A stretch of 64,000 bases of DNA from positions 1,913,501 through 1,977,500 of the forward strand of contig JAEILZ010000009.1 in the NCBI GenBank assembly GCA_018873225.1. The letters are read 5' to 3'. The DNA is from [Phialemoniopsis] sp. UDSM-2020. Its lineage: Eukaryota; Ascomycota; Sordariomycetes; Thyridiales; Thyridiaceae. The notes beneath the pieces are model-generated. The model was given only the letters and a program-made list of their open reading frames with translations. It did not search any database and was not told the origin of the DNA. The first letter of the stretch is position 1; each line of letters opens with the position of its first letter. The translations under genes were made by a program, and so were the position numbers. Of this stretch, positions 1 through 9,952 are shown piece by piece.

Positions 1-763
1 AGTGTCTCTCCATGGCTTGTCGATCGATGTGATGTCTTGAACTGTCGGGACTGGACGCTCATCACCGTCATAGTTATTTCCTCCAGTCGGTCTTGGCTCA
101 GGATGCCAAAGTCTCCAGCCCTGGGACACCAGGTCTGCAACCTTGTTTACATCGAACAGAACGGTCTGAAACTGCAAGCCCACCCGGGTGCCAAGGGACG
201 AGATTGTCATGGCTCTGATCTCTTCCTTTGGACAGGCCACGTCGGCCGGCTTCCACATGAGCACGAATACCTGATCCTGGGCGCCTGTGTTGCCATCGGG
301 TCTCGGGTACTGCCTCGCGAGGAAGGCCAGTTCTCCTCGCTCGTTTTCAGCGAGACGGTAGCTGTACTTGCAACCCTTGCTTTCGTACTCCCTCCCCTTC
401 TCTTCGAAATACTTCAAGATGCGCATTTTGAACAAATACAAGTCTTCGCCTCTGTAAATCAAGTCCTCTGCCAAAGCTTGATAATGAGGTTCGGCTCGTG
501 GTGTCGAATCGTCAGCTTTCGCTCGATTGGGTATCTTTGACGAGATTGGCAGGACTAAGAAGTCATCGGGGACTCGTCTTGGAACGGTGTCCTCTTTTGG
601 GAGAGGCGTCGCAAGAGCTTTCTTCGACGAGACTGGGGTGAACTGGGAGTTGTTAGCCAGCAGTGGGATGAGAATTGATAGGATGGAAACTTGCGTAAGG
701 TACCCCTACTGCCAGAAGGGCGGCCTCTTCATCGCTCAGACCGGACTTGGCCGGCGCTGCCAT
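1..763 (-). CDS. Hypothetical protein, 3' end cut by window edge
   Basis: I do not recognise the family. Two exons are visible on the minus strand: 763-704 (20 codons) and 642 down to base 1, still open at the edge, giving at least 234 residues. The intron 703-643 has donor GTACCT, a CTAAC branch site and a CAG acceptor, and the phase is 0 on both sides. Without splicing the frame stops at 653. The N-terminus is rich in Ala, Ser and Glu. The rest looks like a soluble globular protein with alternating charged and aromatic patches (for example YRGEDLYLFKMRILKYFEEK). No signal peptide or membrane segment is seen. It is divergent from the half-helicase gene at 1320. The start ATG at 763 is the first in frame with the acidic stretch. 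The coding call is good; the function is unknown. Confidence 0.7.
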
Positions 764-1319
764 CTCACTTGGATGTCGGTGTGTTGTTTTGTGATAGACC
801 TTTGGTCGAGTTGAAACAGTGAAAGATAAGTTGAACAGTGAATTCAATCTGAGGGAACGATGAGACTCCAGTGGTTAAAGTTTCGTGGCGACTAGCAAGG
901 TCTCAACCCTAATTAGAAATTTAGAAGTAGTAGCCGTCGAGGAATGGGAGTGAGCCTTGCGTCAAGGCAGGAGGCTCTCCCTTAAGAATAGAGCAGGTAC
1001 GGCTGGCAATACGATTCGCACTGACCTGAATCCCAACTTAAAGTTCTCAGGAGCGCCCAACTCGCCCCCCCTCCTTTTGTCTCCTTCGAATGTCTTCTCC
1101 TTGACGCTCGCTTCTTCTTCTTCTTTCGTTCCCCTTTTCACGTCAAATTTGAAGATCAGGGGTGCTGTCTTGTCCCGGGAAGCCTCTTTATCACTGAAGC
1201 GACGAATTCGTCTGACGATCATCCCACTCGACCCTTCCTAGATCTTAACAACTACCTAGAACGCCTCAGCTTCCGTCTTCACTCTCTCCTCACTGAGTTT
1301 TCACATTCAGTCAGGCAGA
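764..1319. promoter_or_regulatory. Divergent promoter region
   Basis: This 556-base region lies between two divergent start codons. It holds a pyrimidine-rich run at about 1065-1140 (repeated CTTCTT), typical of the region just upstream of fungal transcription starts and pointing towards the plus-strand gene at 1320. Short open frames at 957-1241 show no family resemblance and are treated as leader. No helicase RecA1 remnant is readable in any frame here. Confidence 0.45.
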
Positions 1320-2946
1320 ATGACCTCTCAGTCCAACAACAGGCACTCCCACGGGAAAATCAATCACGTGGAGATTCACCACCTACAACATGCAACCCCC
1401 GATTTTCTCCGGGCTGCATTGACGGTCGTGACCAATATCCACCGCCAATTTCAAGACAAGGGCGATATCCTGGTTTTTCTCCCCGGCGAGAATGAAATCG
1501 AGCGGCTTTGTTCCCGATTGCGTACCAGTACCGCGGATCTGGATGTACTCCCTCTCTACTCGTTACTCGCCACTCAGGAGCAACTTCGTGTTTTCGAGCC
1601 TTCAGAGAAAAGAAGATGCATTGTCACGACGACCATGGCCGAGCAGGCGACCACGGTTGATGCACCCGCCCGCCAAGTGACACGAGTCATTTCCAATGTC
1701 AAATACGTCGTGGATTCGGGTCTCATCAGACTGAGCTACTACAATCCACGTGCGAAGTTGAACATGCTGCTCTTGACCCCTGTATCCAAGAAGCAGGCAA
1801 TCCTGCGGGCTGAACGGGCCGGATTTGCAGCTCCCGGACAGTGTTTTCGACTATATACCAGACAGTGCTTTGGGGAACTCGCCATGGAGGCCCTGCCCGA
1901 GTCACTCAGGGTTGATTTGACCAAAGATGTGCTGCGACTCAAAGACGAGGATTATCCGGACTTGACCGAATGCACCCATGCCGGTCCAGAAAATATCCTC
2001 AGAGCTCTTGGAGAGCTTCATGACTGGTGATTAATCATACTCTACTGTCTGCCTCTCAAATCACTTGGACTAACACAATTCAAGGGGATATATCGACAAC
2101 GAAAGCGTGATCACTGAGTCGGGCCACATTGCCGCCGACGAATCTTTTCCCGTTCGTCCCATTTGGTACCAAGCCCTGTTGGAAGCGGCAAAGTGTGATT
2201 GTTTGTCTGAGATGGTGTCAATCGCAGCTTTATGCAGTGTTCGCAAATCAATATTCGCCAGGCCCCATTTCCAGCGAATTGCGGCCGATCATGTTCGACA
2301 GCATTTCTCACACGCGCTTAGCGATCATATCTGCATGATGAACGCCTTCTTTGCCTTTTGCGGAGTTTTGAAAGAGATTCGCAAAGGATTGCACGTGAAC
2401 ATAAAAGACTGGTGTCAAGACCACTTCCTGAACCAGCAGGCTCTGAATGAAGCTCTGGAGATCGAGGAGCGAATCGAGGACTTTCTGCTGAGACGGTCAC
2501 TCATCAAGGCCCGCTCCACCCCGTTCCAATCGCCCGATTACGACACGAATATCCGAAAGGCTTTGGCGCGCGGCTTCTGCACGCAGACGGCATTTCACGA
2601 CGAAGGTGACGTGTACCGGACTGTCCATCGAGGAGATCACGCACTGCTCAGCAAGAACAGCGCTCTAGTTGGAGCCAACCACGAATGGGTCGTGTACCAT
2701 CGATTTCACCGAGGGAGCAAGCCGTACCTCGAGACGGTTACTGCTATCAAGCCGGAATGGCTGGTGGTGAGTTCCTTGCCAGTTCCTAGCCTACTATCCA
2801 ATCACACTAACACTCTATTCACCCAGGACCTCCCGTATTTCCAGGAGCAGCGCTGGTCACTGAAGAGAAACGACGTAAAAGTCGTGAAGCAGCAGGGAGC
2901 AAAGGCGTCACTGGACGAGGCGCGTAGGATCATGCAGTCTACTTGA
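1320..2946 (+). CDS. DEAH-helicase C-terminal-half protein (paralogue A)
   Basis: Exons 1320-2026, 2085-2766 and 2827-2946 join to 502 residues. From about residue 17 the protein aligns by eye with Prp43/DHX15 from just before RecA2: motif IV region GDILVFLPGENEIE (about 48-61), the motif V area, motif VI, then winged-helix, ratchet (HA2) and C-terminal OB-fold (NIRKALA, EWVVYHRF, IKPEWLV). The whole RecA1 domain, with Walker A and the DEAH box, is absent, and no remnant lies upstream. Motif VI, normally QRAGRAGR, reads ILRAERAGF, so the arginine finger is lost. Motif V is also disrupted and carries an insertion. It therefore cannot be an ATP-driven helicase as it stands. Intact frame, conserved splice sites and a well-preserved OB-fold argue against a pseudogene. 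A convergent paralogue lies 272 bases downstream. It may act as a scaffold or decoy for G-patch partners; that role is inference. Confidence 0.85.
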
Positions 2947-3218
2947 GAAAGGGGCTGCTCATGACTTGATAGTATTCCATCGCCAGAATTACTCTTGTTG
3001 GCTTTTACACTTGCTTCTTCCTTTCCTTTTCGAGATGTCTTCCTTTCAAATCACATAAAACTAGCTTCACGTAGTTGCACCCAGGAATCGAGACGAGTAC
3101 AATTGATTGATTAATGTCCGAACTTCATTGACGATTTAAGACTCACTACCATCCTCGGGCACGTGGAACTCGATTCTTCCATCCCCGTTCACAGACTTAT
3201 TTCAGCAGTCGACGATGC

Positions 3219-4840
3219 TTAAACCCTCTGCTTTGTATCCATGAAGGCTCGCTTTGCGAGCTCTGCCTTGGAGCCAGCCTTCGGGATCCAGTTCTCGTCG
3301 TTGAAGAAGGCCAGGTCCTGTGACAAAGTCAGCTATAAATCAACCCCCAGCAAGGTACAGCTTCACTTACGACGAGCCATTCCGGCATAATGGCGGTGAC
3401 AATGTCTAGGTATGACTTGCCACTCGAGGTAATGGAATCGTATACAATCCATTCCCACTGCGCAGAGGCGAGGGCACTGTCGGGCAGGATGAGGGCCTGC
3501 CAGTTGCCGGGGATTGTTCTGTACAAGTCGCCCTCTTCGCGGTACGCCACATTACTGTAGAAAGCCCGAGCCAGGGCTTTCCGGATGTTTCTCTCGTACT
3601 TGCGATGCCATGGCGACGTAGTACTAGGCTCCGGCAGTTCAAACCCCAGAACGACGATGAGCTGCTCCCGGACCTTCCAGACCTCCTGAAGAGCCTGGTT
3701 GTTGAGGAAATGGTCATGACACCATTGCTCCAGGTCACATTTTGCTTCGTCTCGAGTCAACCACCACCCGTGAAAGGCGTTGAGAAGACTGAGGTGGTCA
3801 CTCAGCGGACACGCGAAGTGCGCATGGGCGAGCTCGGCGACAGGCCTCTGACCAGAAGGCTTGGCAAAGATGCTAGACTTCGAATTGACAATCGCGGCAA
3901 TCGTAAGCATCTCGATACCGCATCCATGGTCAGCTGCGACGCAGATGGCCTGATACCACTTCGGGTGGATTGGGAAATCGGCGGCAACTCTGCCTCGTGC
4001 TGTGATATCTCCGCGGTGATCAACGTATTGCCTGTACAACCCAAGTTAATAATGATCGACAGAGTGTTTGATTGTAACATACCAGTCGTTCAATCTCTCG
4101 AGAGCACAGAGAATCTGATCTGGACCCGGGGGGATGGTGAAGTCGATGTTGAGTACATCACCATACCCATCGGCCTTGGACTGTAGGACAGCCGTTGTAA
4201 GGTCGTCTGTGAGTATCGACGGCTTGGTCGAAGGAGCCAACGAGGCAAAGGTTTCCTCGGTACAGAGCCTGAAACACATGCCGTCTCTGGTTCGACCGGC
4301 AAGGCTAGCTCGCTGATCTGCAGACGCCTTGGAGATCGGTCCGGAGTGTAGTAGCTTGACCCGCGCGCGTGGGTTGAAAGCCTTCTGTTTGGACAAGAGT
4401 GTATCGACGACATAGACAATGCTGTCAATCTGAACGATCGTCTCGGTGTTGTTGGTAGTGACAATGCACTTTCGACGGCCGCCAGATGCGAAGACGCGCT
4501 CCTGCTTGGCTTGGCTGAGTGATTCATAAAGCGGCAGGATCTCCAAGCCAGAAGTGTGTTGGGAAAGGAGGAGGCAAAACTCCTCAATTTCTTCTTCGCC
4601 AGGAAGGAAGAAGAGGATATCTCCAGCTGCTTTGTTCTCGTGGACGCCCTTGATCAAGCCAAGAGCATTGGCAAAGTAATCCGGGGCCTCGCCCGATTCT
4701 TTCGTGATGTACAAGATATCCACGTTATGAGCAACACCTTCCTCGGGCTTGACCTGGGAGGATTCCTCGACCTTGATCTTGGGGGATCCCTCGAGTTTGA
4801 TCCTGGGAGGCCCCTCGAGCTTGACCTTGGGGGAAGACAT
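3219..4840 (-). CDS. DEAH-helicase C-terminal-half protein (paralogue B)
   Basis: Exons 4840-4083, 4031-3371 and 3317-3219 give 505 residues. The architecture matches paralogue A: no RecA1, motif IV region GDILFFLPGEEEIE, then winged helix, ratchet and OB-fold ending in MPEWLV and DLAFF. Motif VI is closer to canonical here (QRASLAGR), and the motif V to VI stretch still resembles Prp43, but with no Walker A or DEAH domain ATP hydrolysis is not expected. Both introns fall where those of paralogue A do (inside the Trp codon of xxxDW, and after PEWLV), which shows common descent by duplication. The first 35 residues are unlike A: four Psi-K-x-E units (VKLE, IKLE, IKVE, VKPE) spaced 8-9 residues apart, each a match to the SUMO acceptor consensus. 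Start chosen at the first ATG, which directly precedes this block. Confidence 0.85.
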
Positions 4841-5274
4841 GATGATGGTGGCGATGATGTTGTTGTTGTTGGTGGTTGTGGTGATGGAAAGTCAGGATCG
4901 AAAGAAGGGGTTTCAACAGACCTGATTTTGGGTATTTCCTGCTTTGAATTTATGTGGGATTCGATTAGAAGAAAAGTTCACTTCAATCTCACTTACACTG
5001 AGCAGTGGCTACACGGCCTTCGCACAGGATGTAGAAGCCCAGCTCAGTGATATTTACGTGTCCCTGAGTGTATTAATTACTGACCAGAAGCTCTGGTTCC
5101 TGAGCAGCCTCAGAGTGCCCCATATAAGACATCAATGAGATTCCAAAACACACCCTAAATCATCTGTTCTCAGTGCTCACTAAAAATAGAGATGCTTGTT
5201 GGGGCAGTTTACCTCTGTGATTCAGTGGCCAACTCATTTTGATTCAAAATACCAACACATCACCACCACTACCC

Positions 5275-5298
5275 CAACAACAACAACAACAACAACAA
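5275..5298. repeat. (CAA)8 microsatellite
   Basis: Eight perfect CAA units lie in the leader region of the RRM-like gene, a common kind of unstructured 5' UTR repeat in filamentous fungi. Confidence 0.9.
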
Positions 5299-5362
5299 AC
5301 ACCATCACCGTCCCAACAACGGCAAAACCTGCCGTCACCACAAGAGCTCACAGTACGTCGCA

Positions 5363-5378
5363 GCGATGAGTATAAAAG
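5363..5378 (+). promoter_or_regulatory. PAC element and TATA-like box
   Basis: GCGATGAG at 5363-5370 is an exact match to the PAC element (polymerase A and C box) of ribosome-biogenesis genes. It is followed directly by TATAAAAG. It lies 43 bases upstream of the ATG at 5413. The PAC meaning is established for yeast and related ascomycetes; its use here is inferred. Confidence 0.5.
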
Positions 5379-5412
5379 AATCACAATCAGGAATCGCTAA
5401 CTTTCGATAGAG

Positions 5413-6706
5413 ATGCCTCCCAACGCATCCTTCGGCGCCGCCTCCCTGGCCTCGAAAGATGCGAAGCGCGTTGTTCACCTGGCCAATCTCCCCCTGTCCA
5501 AGGAGGCGATCGACATAATCGTCAGTAGTCACGTCAATGATGATGACTGCAAGTTCTTCTGGAACGGCGCTTCGGACGAGCCCCATGAGGGCTGGTGTGA
5601 GGTTGAGTTTGCCGACCACAGCTCTGCAGCCCGTGCAGTCTCCAACCTGCAGAGCCTGAAGATTGCTGGACGAGACTGTCGAGCTCGAATCTCGACACGC
5701 CAAGATGTACGTATCGACAAAGTGTAATCCATGACATGCTTGCTAATACAATATACAGCGACCCGTCTCAGTGCAGGCATCCCAGCCAGTCACATCCCAC
5801 GGTCCGGAGCAGCCTGAACCTGCTGCTGCGACATCCCAGTCTCATCAATACGCCAGCCCAGCCTACTTCCAGGACAATGCTGCGTTGCATAACACCTTCA
5901 CGCCGCGAGTATACATGTACAAGCAGGCACAGGCAAACACTCCAAGGACAGACATCGATGCACGCAGACTCCTCACGGCTAGTGTGCCCCAAGATTTCAC
6001 GATTCTTGCGGTACCCTTGGACAGAGTCTCACATTACGCAGCTGCTGAGGGATTTAGGTTGTGGGTTCACCCATTGAGTTTCGAGGTCCAAGGACATCCT
6101 GATTATGACAAACGCCAGTCGCCGCCGATCACCGACGGCAGGTCCATCGACGAGCCTCAGCAAGACTTGGTCTTTTACTTCAAGAAAGGGCTCAGCATAG
6201 TGAATCATCCCGACAATCTGGCAAAGGGATACACCCAGCTCGTCCCTGGCAAGGTGCTCGGCCAGGGAAAGGATGTACCAGATGTCGTCTCGTTCGCCAA
6301 AGAACACAAGCCGGCATCGGAGTTCTCGGACTTGCGCAGCGCGTCCTCCTGGGCTCATGCACCGGTCTACCCCCGTCCAGCGCGCACGACACTTGGCTGG
6401 GGCGAGTACGCCAAGTTCGACCACTGGCAGGCAAACGGTCGCCAGATCAAGGCTGACATGGTCGAGCGGAAGATCTGGCCGAAAGTGTCGCCCAAATCGT
6501 TCGGAATGGTCAATACCAGAACTGGCGAGAAGGAGGAGTTCGCCGTACCAGAATTCGAGACAACGGTGCGTCGCGAGCCTGTTTCTCTCTCCGACAAGCT
6601 CCACGGCAAGAAGGCAAGGAAGTCAGCCCTGTACGGGCCCCCGCAGGCTACACAAGGCCAGGATGGAAGTTCTCGCAGACCCAGCAAGGCGCCACGCCTG
6701 CACTGA
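5413..6706 (+). CDS. RRM-like RNA-binding protein, uncharacterised
   Basis: Exons 5413-5706 and 5759-6706 (intron donor GTACGT, acceptor ACAG) give 413 residues. Residues about 17-95 look like a single divergent RRM: an RNP2-like VVHLANLPL, a helix, an RNP1-like WCEVEF, then AARAVSNLQSLKIAGRDCRA as helix 2 and the last strand. The rest is a Gln/Pro/Ser linker and a 220-residue C-terminal region that I do not recognise, ending in a basic tail. No signal peptide or membrane segment is seen. The PAC element in its promoter suggests co-regulation with ribosome-biogenesis genes. It sits head-to-head with half-helicase B, so three RNA-related genes lie together at 1.3-6.7 kb. The coding call is firm; the RRM assignment is moderately sure and the biological role unknown. 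Confidence 0.75.
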
Positions 6707-7476
6707 TTGGTTCTTCCGCGGTCCGGCGAGAGCTGGATTCGAATATGTTGAGTTAGACCGGCGAGAGCTGTGTCTCTGTGAAACGATTAGCAGGCAGACG
6801 GCTGCCGCGTGTCTACTATGGGCTCTCTCAGGCCTTCGGCAATCAGGCATATGACAAGGAAAGCACATAACAGTCGGATTTAGCACCCAAGGGGTTGCAA
6901 GGGGTGCAGGACGTACCCAGAACCAAACTCAAGGCGATTCACTCTCCATCAGGGACATCGAAGGTAGAAGAAGTCTAGTAATGCCATTTGATCCCATACA
7001 GCAGAGGGTCCGTCTATGAAGTTTCTAATAACCCCTTCTTCCCAGCGGAAGAAGACCTGCAGAAAAAAGCCGAATTAAACAATAACCAAGTAGTTATTGA
7101 CAGACAGTGATGTTTGCCTCCGACGCCGTAGAGTGAATGCCCCGCCGTAGAGTGAATGCCCTTTATACAATGTGCGCTTGGTAAAGAAACCAATGATGTT
7201 CCTGGTTCGTCCTCCTCCCGTTCCGTTGGTCAAATATACACTCCAAAGAAAAAAAATACATTATGTGTGATGACCGGTCCCGAACTCCGCTGCGTCGGGG
7301 TTCTTGTTCTTCGTAAAGCAAGAAGACCCGCCGTAAGATTTTGAGTCGGGTCTTTCCGTTTTATGCGTTTTGTACGAGCGTCGATCGATGGATCGTATGC
7401 TTCCCAAATAGTCCGGGCCCCACTTTTCATCTTCACAGACTTGAAATAACCTGCTTTTCCCCCTCTCTACAATTCT
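6707..7476. other. Convergent 3' intergenic region with a 19-base tandem duplication
   Basis: This 770-base tail-to-tail region lies between the RRM-like gene and the GT2 gene. The only structure I see is a perfect 19-base tandem duplication at 7124-7142 and 7143-7161 (unit begins CGCCGTAGAG). No gene is supported. Confidence 0.6.
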
Positions 7477-9952
7477 TTAGAAAATGAAGGAGACGACAAA
7501 GATGAGCACCGTGTAGGCCGTGGCGAAAGTATACTCGAATTCGAACCAGGCGGCCTGCCCGGCAAAGGCAATCTTCTTGCTCTTGCGCGTCGGGTGCGCC
7601 ACGTGCGTCTTGGTGTCGCGATCGAGCAGCTGCTCGCGCTCGGGCACGTCGGGCGGATCGATGGCGTACGAGATGGGCGTCCACAGCGAGCTGACAATGA
7701 ACAGGAACGTCAACGGCGGCCAGAAGGCGTGCGTGATGAGGCACAGGATGATATCGCGGGTGCCCGTCTGAGTGAAGAAGCAGCGGTACGACGTCAGGAC
7801 GACGGCCACGAGCGTCAGGTAGACAAACGCCATGTGGAAGCCGGCCATGCAGTTGACGAGAATAGCCCAGAGACGACGGACCATGTTCTTGCGGTGCACG
7901 GCGTCGCGCTCCATGAGCTTCGAGTCGAGCGAGCCGGTGGGCTTGAAGGCCTGGGCCTGGCCGCCGAGCCACTTGGGCAGGATGAAGGCGCGGACGATGC
8001 ACAGGGCGATGTAGGGCGACATCCAGAGCTGGTAGCGGGAGCCGCGCTGGCCGGTGTGGTAGCCGGCGGGGATGAAGAGGGCGAACTCGCAGAGGCGGTT
8101 GGCCATGGTGGCGGCGAAGCAGGCCCAGATGAGCCAGCGGAGCTGGTCCTCGTTGGCGTAGGCGACAAGGGGTTTGCCCATGATCAGGATGATGGGGATG
8201 GCGAAGAGCGAGACGGTCAGGAGCAGGGTGTACAGACTGAGCGAGGCGTACAGGAAGCCCGAGAAGCGCTGCGCGAACGTCATCTGGCGGACCTTGTCGC
8301 CCCACAGGCAGAAGTTGAGCTTGAAGGCGGTGTCGACGGTGCCGATGGCCCAGCGAGTGCGCTGCTTCAGGTGGCTGGCGAAGTCGTCGGGGACGGTGCC
8401 GAACTGGAGGGGCTCGTGGATGTAGGCCGTCTTCCAGCCCTTGCCAAGCATCATGGTCGAGGTCGCGACGTCTTCGGCCAGGGAGCCGAGGGGGAAGTTG
8501 CCTATCTCGTCGAGGGCCTCGCGACGCACGACATATCCGGATCCGGTACACCAGGCAACTCCGAGGGCGTCCTTGATGGGCTCAATGACGTGAACGAAGA
8601 AATCTAGACTCTGGGCGAGGGGGTCAGACGGCGGGGTGTTGTAGAAGAGCTGGGGAGGGCAGGCCAGCGCCATCTTGGGGTCGGCCATGAGATGGGGGAG
8701 GACGGCGCGGAGCCAGTGCTTCTCCGGAATCTGTTTCACTATTAGCAGACTGATACCTCGCGGAAGGCACCGATCGAGACTCACCATATCGGCGTCCAGA
8801 GCGGCCATGTACTGGCCGGCTCCACCCGGAAGAAGCAGCGACTGCTCGAGACCATAGTTGAGGTTACCGGCCTTGAAGTGGTGAGGCTGGCCGGGGACCT
8901 TGGTGCGGGCGAGGTAATACAGGTTGTGGTACATGGACACCGAGAGGTTGTTGACGGCCTCCTCCAGGGACTTGGACTTGGCATCATCGAGAAGCAAGAC
9001 GCGGAACCGGTCGCGCGGGTAGTCGAGGTCGCAGGCGGCACGGACGGTGTCGAGGATAACGTCGTCGTCCTCGCCGCAGCAGGTGATGAAGACGTCGATG
9101 GTGGGGACGTCGTAGCCAGTGAGACGAAGCTTGGCTCTCCTCCTCTTCTTGAGCGCCCACATGGTCCAGAAGTTGTGCATCATCGACGGGATGGCGACGG
9201 CGATCTCGACGGCGATGAAGATCCAGGCCGCGGCGTAGGTGGTGCCGTAGGCCGACTGGGCCCATATGACGCAGGCCACGCGGAGGGCGAGGTACAGCAG
9301 GTACAGCGTCATGTTGAGGAAGGTCAGGAGAGGGGTGAAGCGGAAGAGCTTCCGCCTCCAGCCCTTCCAGATGTCGGCGTCGTCCCGGTCGTGTAACCTG
9401 GCGATGCTGCCGGGCTTGACCCAGTCCTTGTCCAGCATCGGCGCCGGGCCGTTGGGAAGGAGCCCCGCCAAGCTGAGATGGCTCTGGTTCTATCGCATCT
9501 GTCAGCAAAATTCTTGTTTCTCGCACTGCTCATCATATCCTCACCATTGGGGTCTGTGGCCTCGAGTCAAAGTTGGGCCTGGAGTCAAACGACGACGAGT
9601 TCGTGTGGAGGAACGGAGCACCCGGCCGCGGACTCCTCAGCTGGGGCGGCGTGCTGGGACGAGAGTCGTAGCCATACTCGCCGAGGTAGAGCTGCGAGTT
9701 GGGTCGCGAGGCGACGGGAGACGGCCATCCCGGGGTGCCGTAGTCGTCGGAGGGCACCCGGGTGGGCCTGCCGGGCGACATGTACTCTTGGGGACTTCTC
9801 CTGCGGTAGCTGGAGCCGCTATCGCTGTCCGGGTGCTGGTACGGGTTGTGGTGAGGGCTGCTGGGCTGGTCATATTGGTGGTAATGTTGGGGTGGGCGCG
9901 GAAGGACGTCGATCTCGACCATCTCGCCATAATCCTCCTGCTGCCCCTTCAT
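7477..9952 (-). CDS. Cellulose-synthase-like GT2 glycosyltransferase (mixed-linkage glucan synthase type)
   Basis: Exons 9952-9545, 9489-8785 and 8730-7477 give 788 residues. Residues 1-135 are disordered, Pro/Ser/Tyr-rich and cytosolic, with repeated DSRP followed by TP sites. Two membrane segments follow, then the processive GT2 domain with the D,D,D,QxxRW signature: LLLDDAKS, AALDADM, a LAEDVATS acceptor-site Asp and QRTRW. Five to six C-terminal membrane segments follow. The closest fungal class I know is the CESA-like group containing Aspergillus CelA and Tft1 (beta-1,3;1,4-glucan synthase). The product is therefore probably a cell-wall beta-glucan made at the plasma membrane from UDP-glucose, not chitin. 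The second intron (8784-8731) is 54 bases with no stop, so it can be read through; family conservation (ADM joined to IPE) and GTGAGT/CAG support splicing. A GH12 gene is divergent from it across 1.9 kb. Confidence 0.88.

Larger units (their letters stand above)
4841..5412. promoter_or_regulatory. Divergent promoter region with (CAA)8 tract
   Basis: This region separates half-helicase B (minus) from the RRM-like gene (plus). It has GTT/GGT-rich sequence at 4855-4890 just upstream of the minus-strand start and a pure CAA tract of eight units at 5275-5298 in the probable leader of the plus-strand gene. A PAC element and a TATA-like box are listed separately. Confidence 0.5.

Noticed and set aside
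1320..4840. Half-helicases as pseudogenes
   Set aside because: Both frames are intact after splicing, splice sites are canonical and intron positions conserved; the C-terminal domains are well preserved.
7433..8607. Long ORFs opposite or shifted to the GT2 gene (372 and 337 codons)
   Set aside because: Antisense or shifted frames of a GC-rich gene; Arg/Gly/Ala-biased translations without family features.
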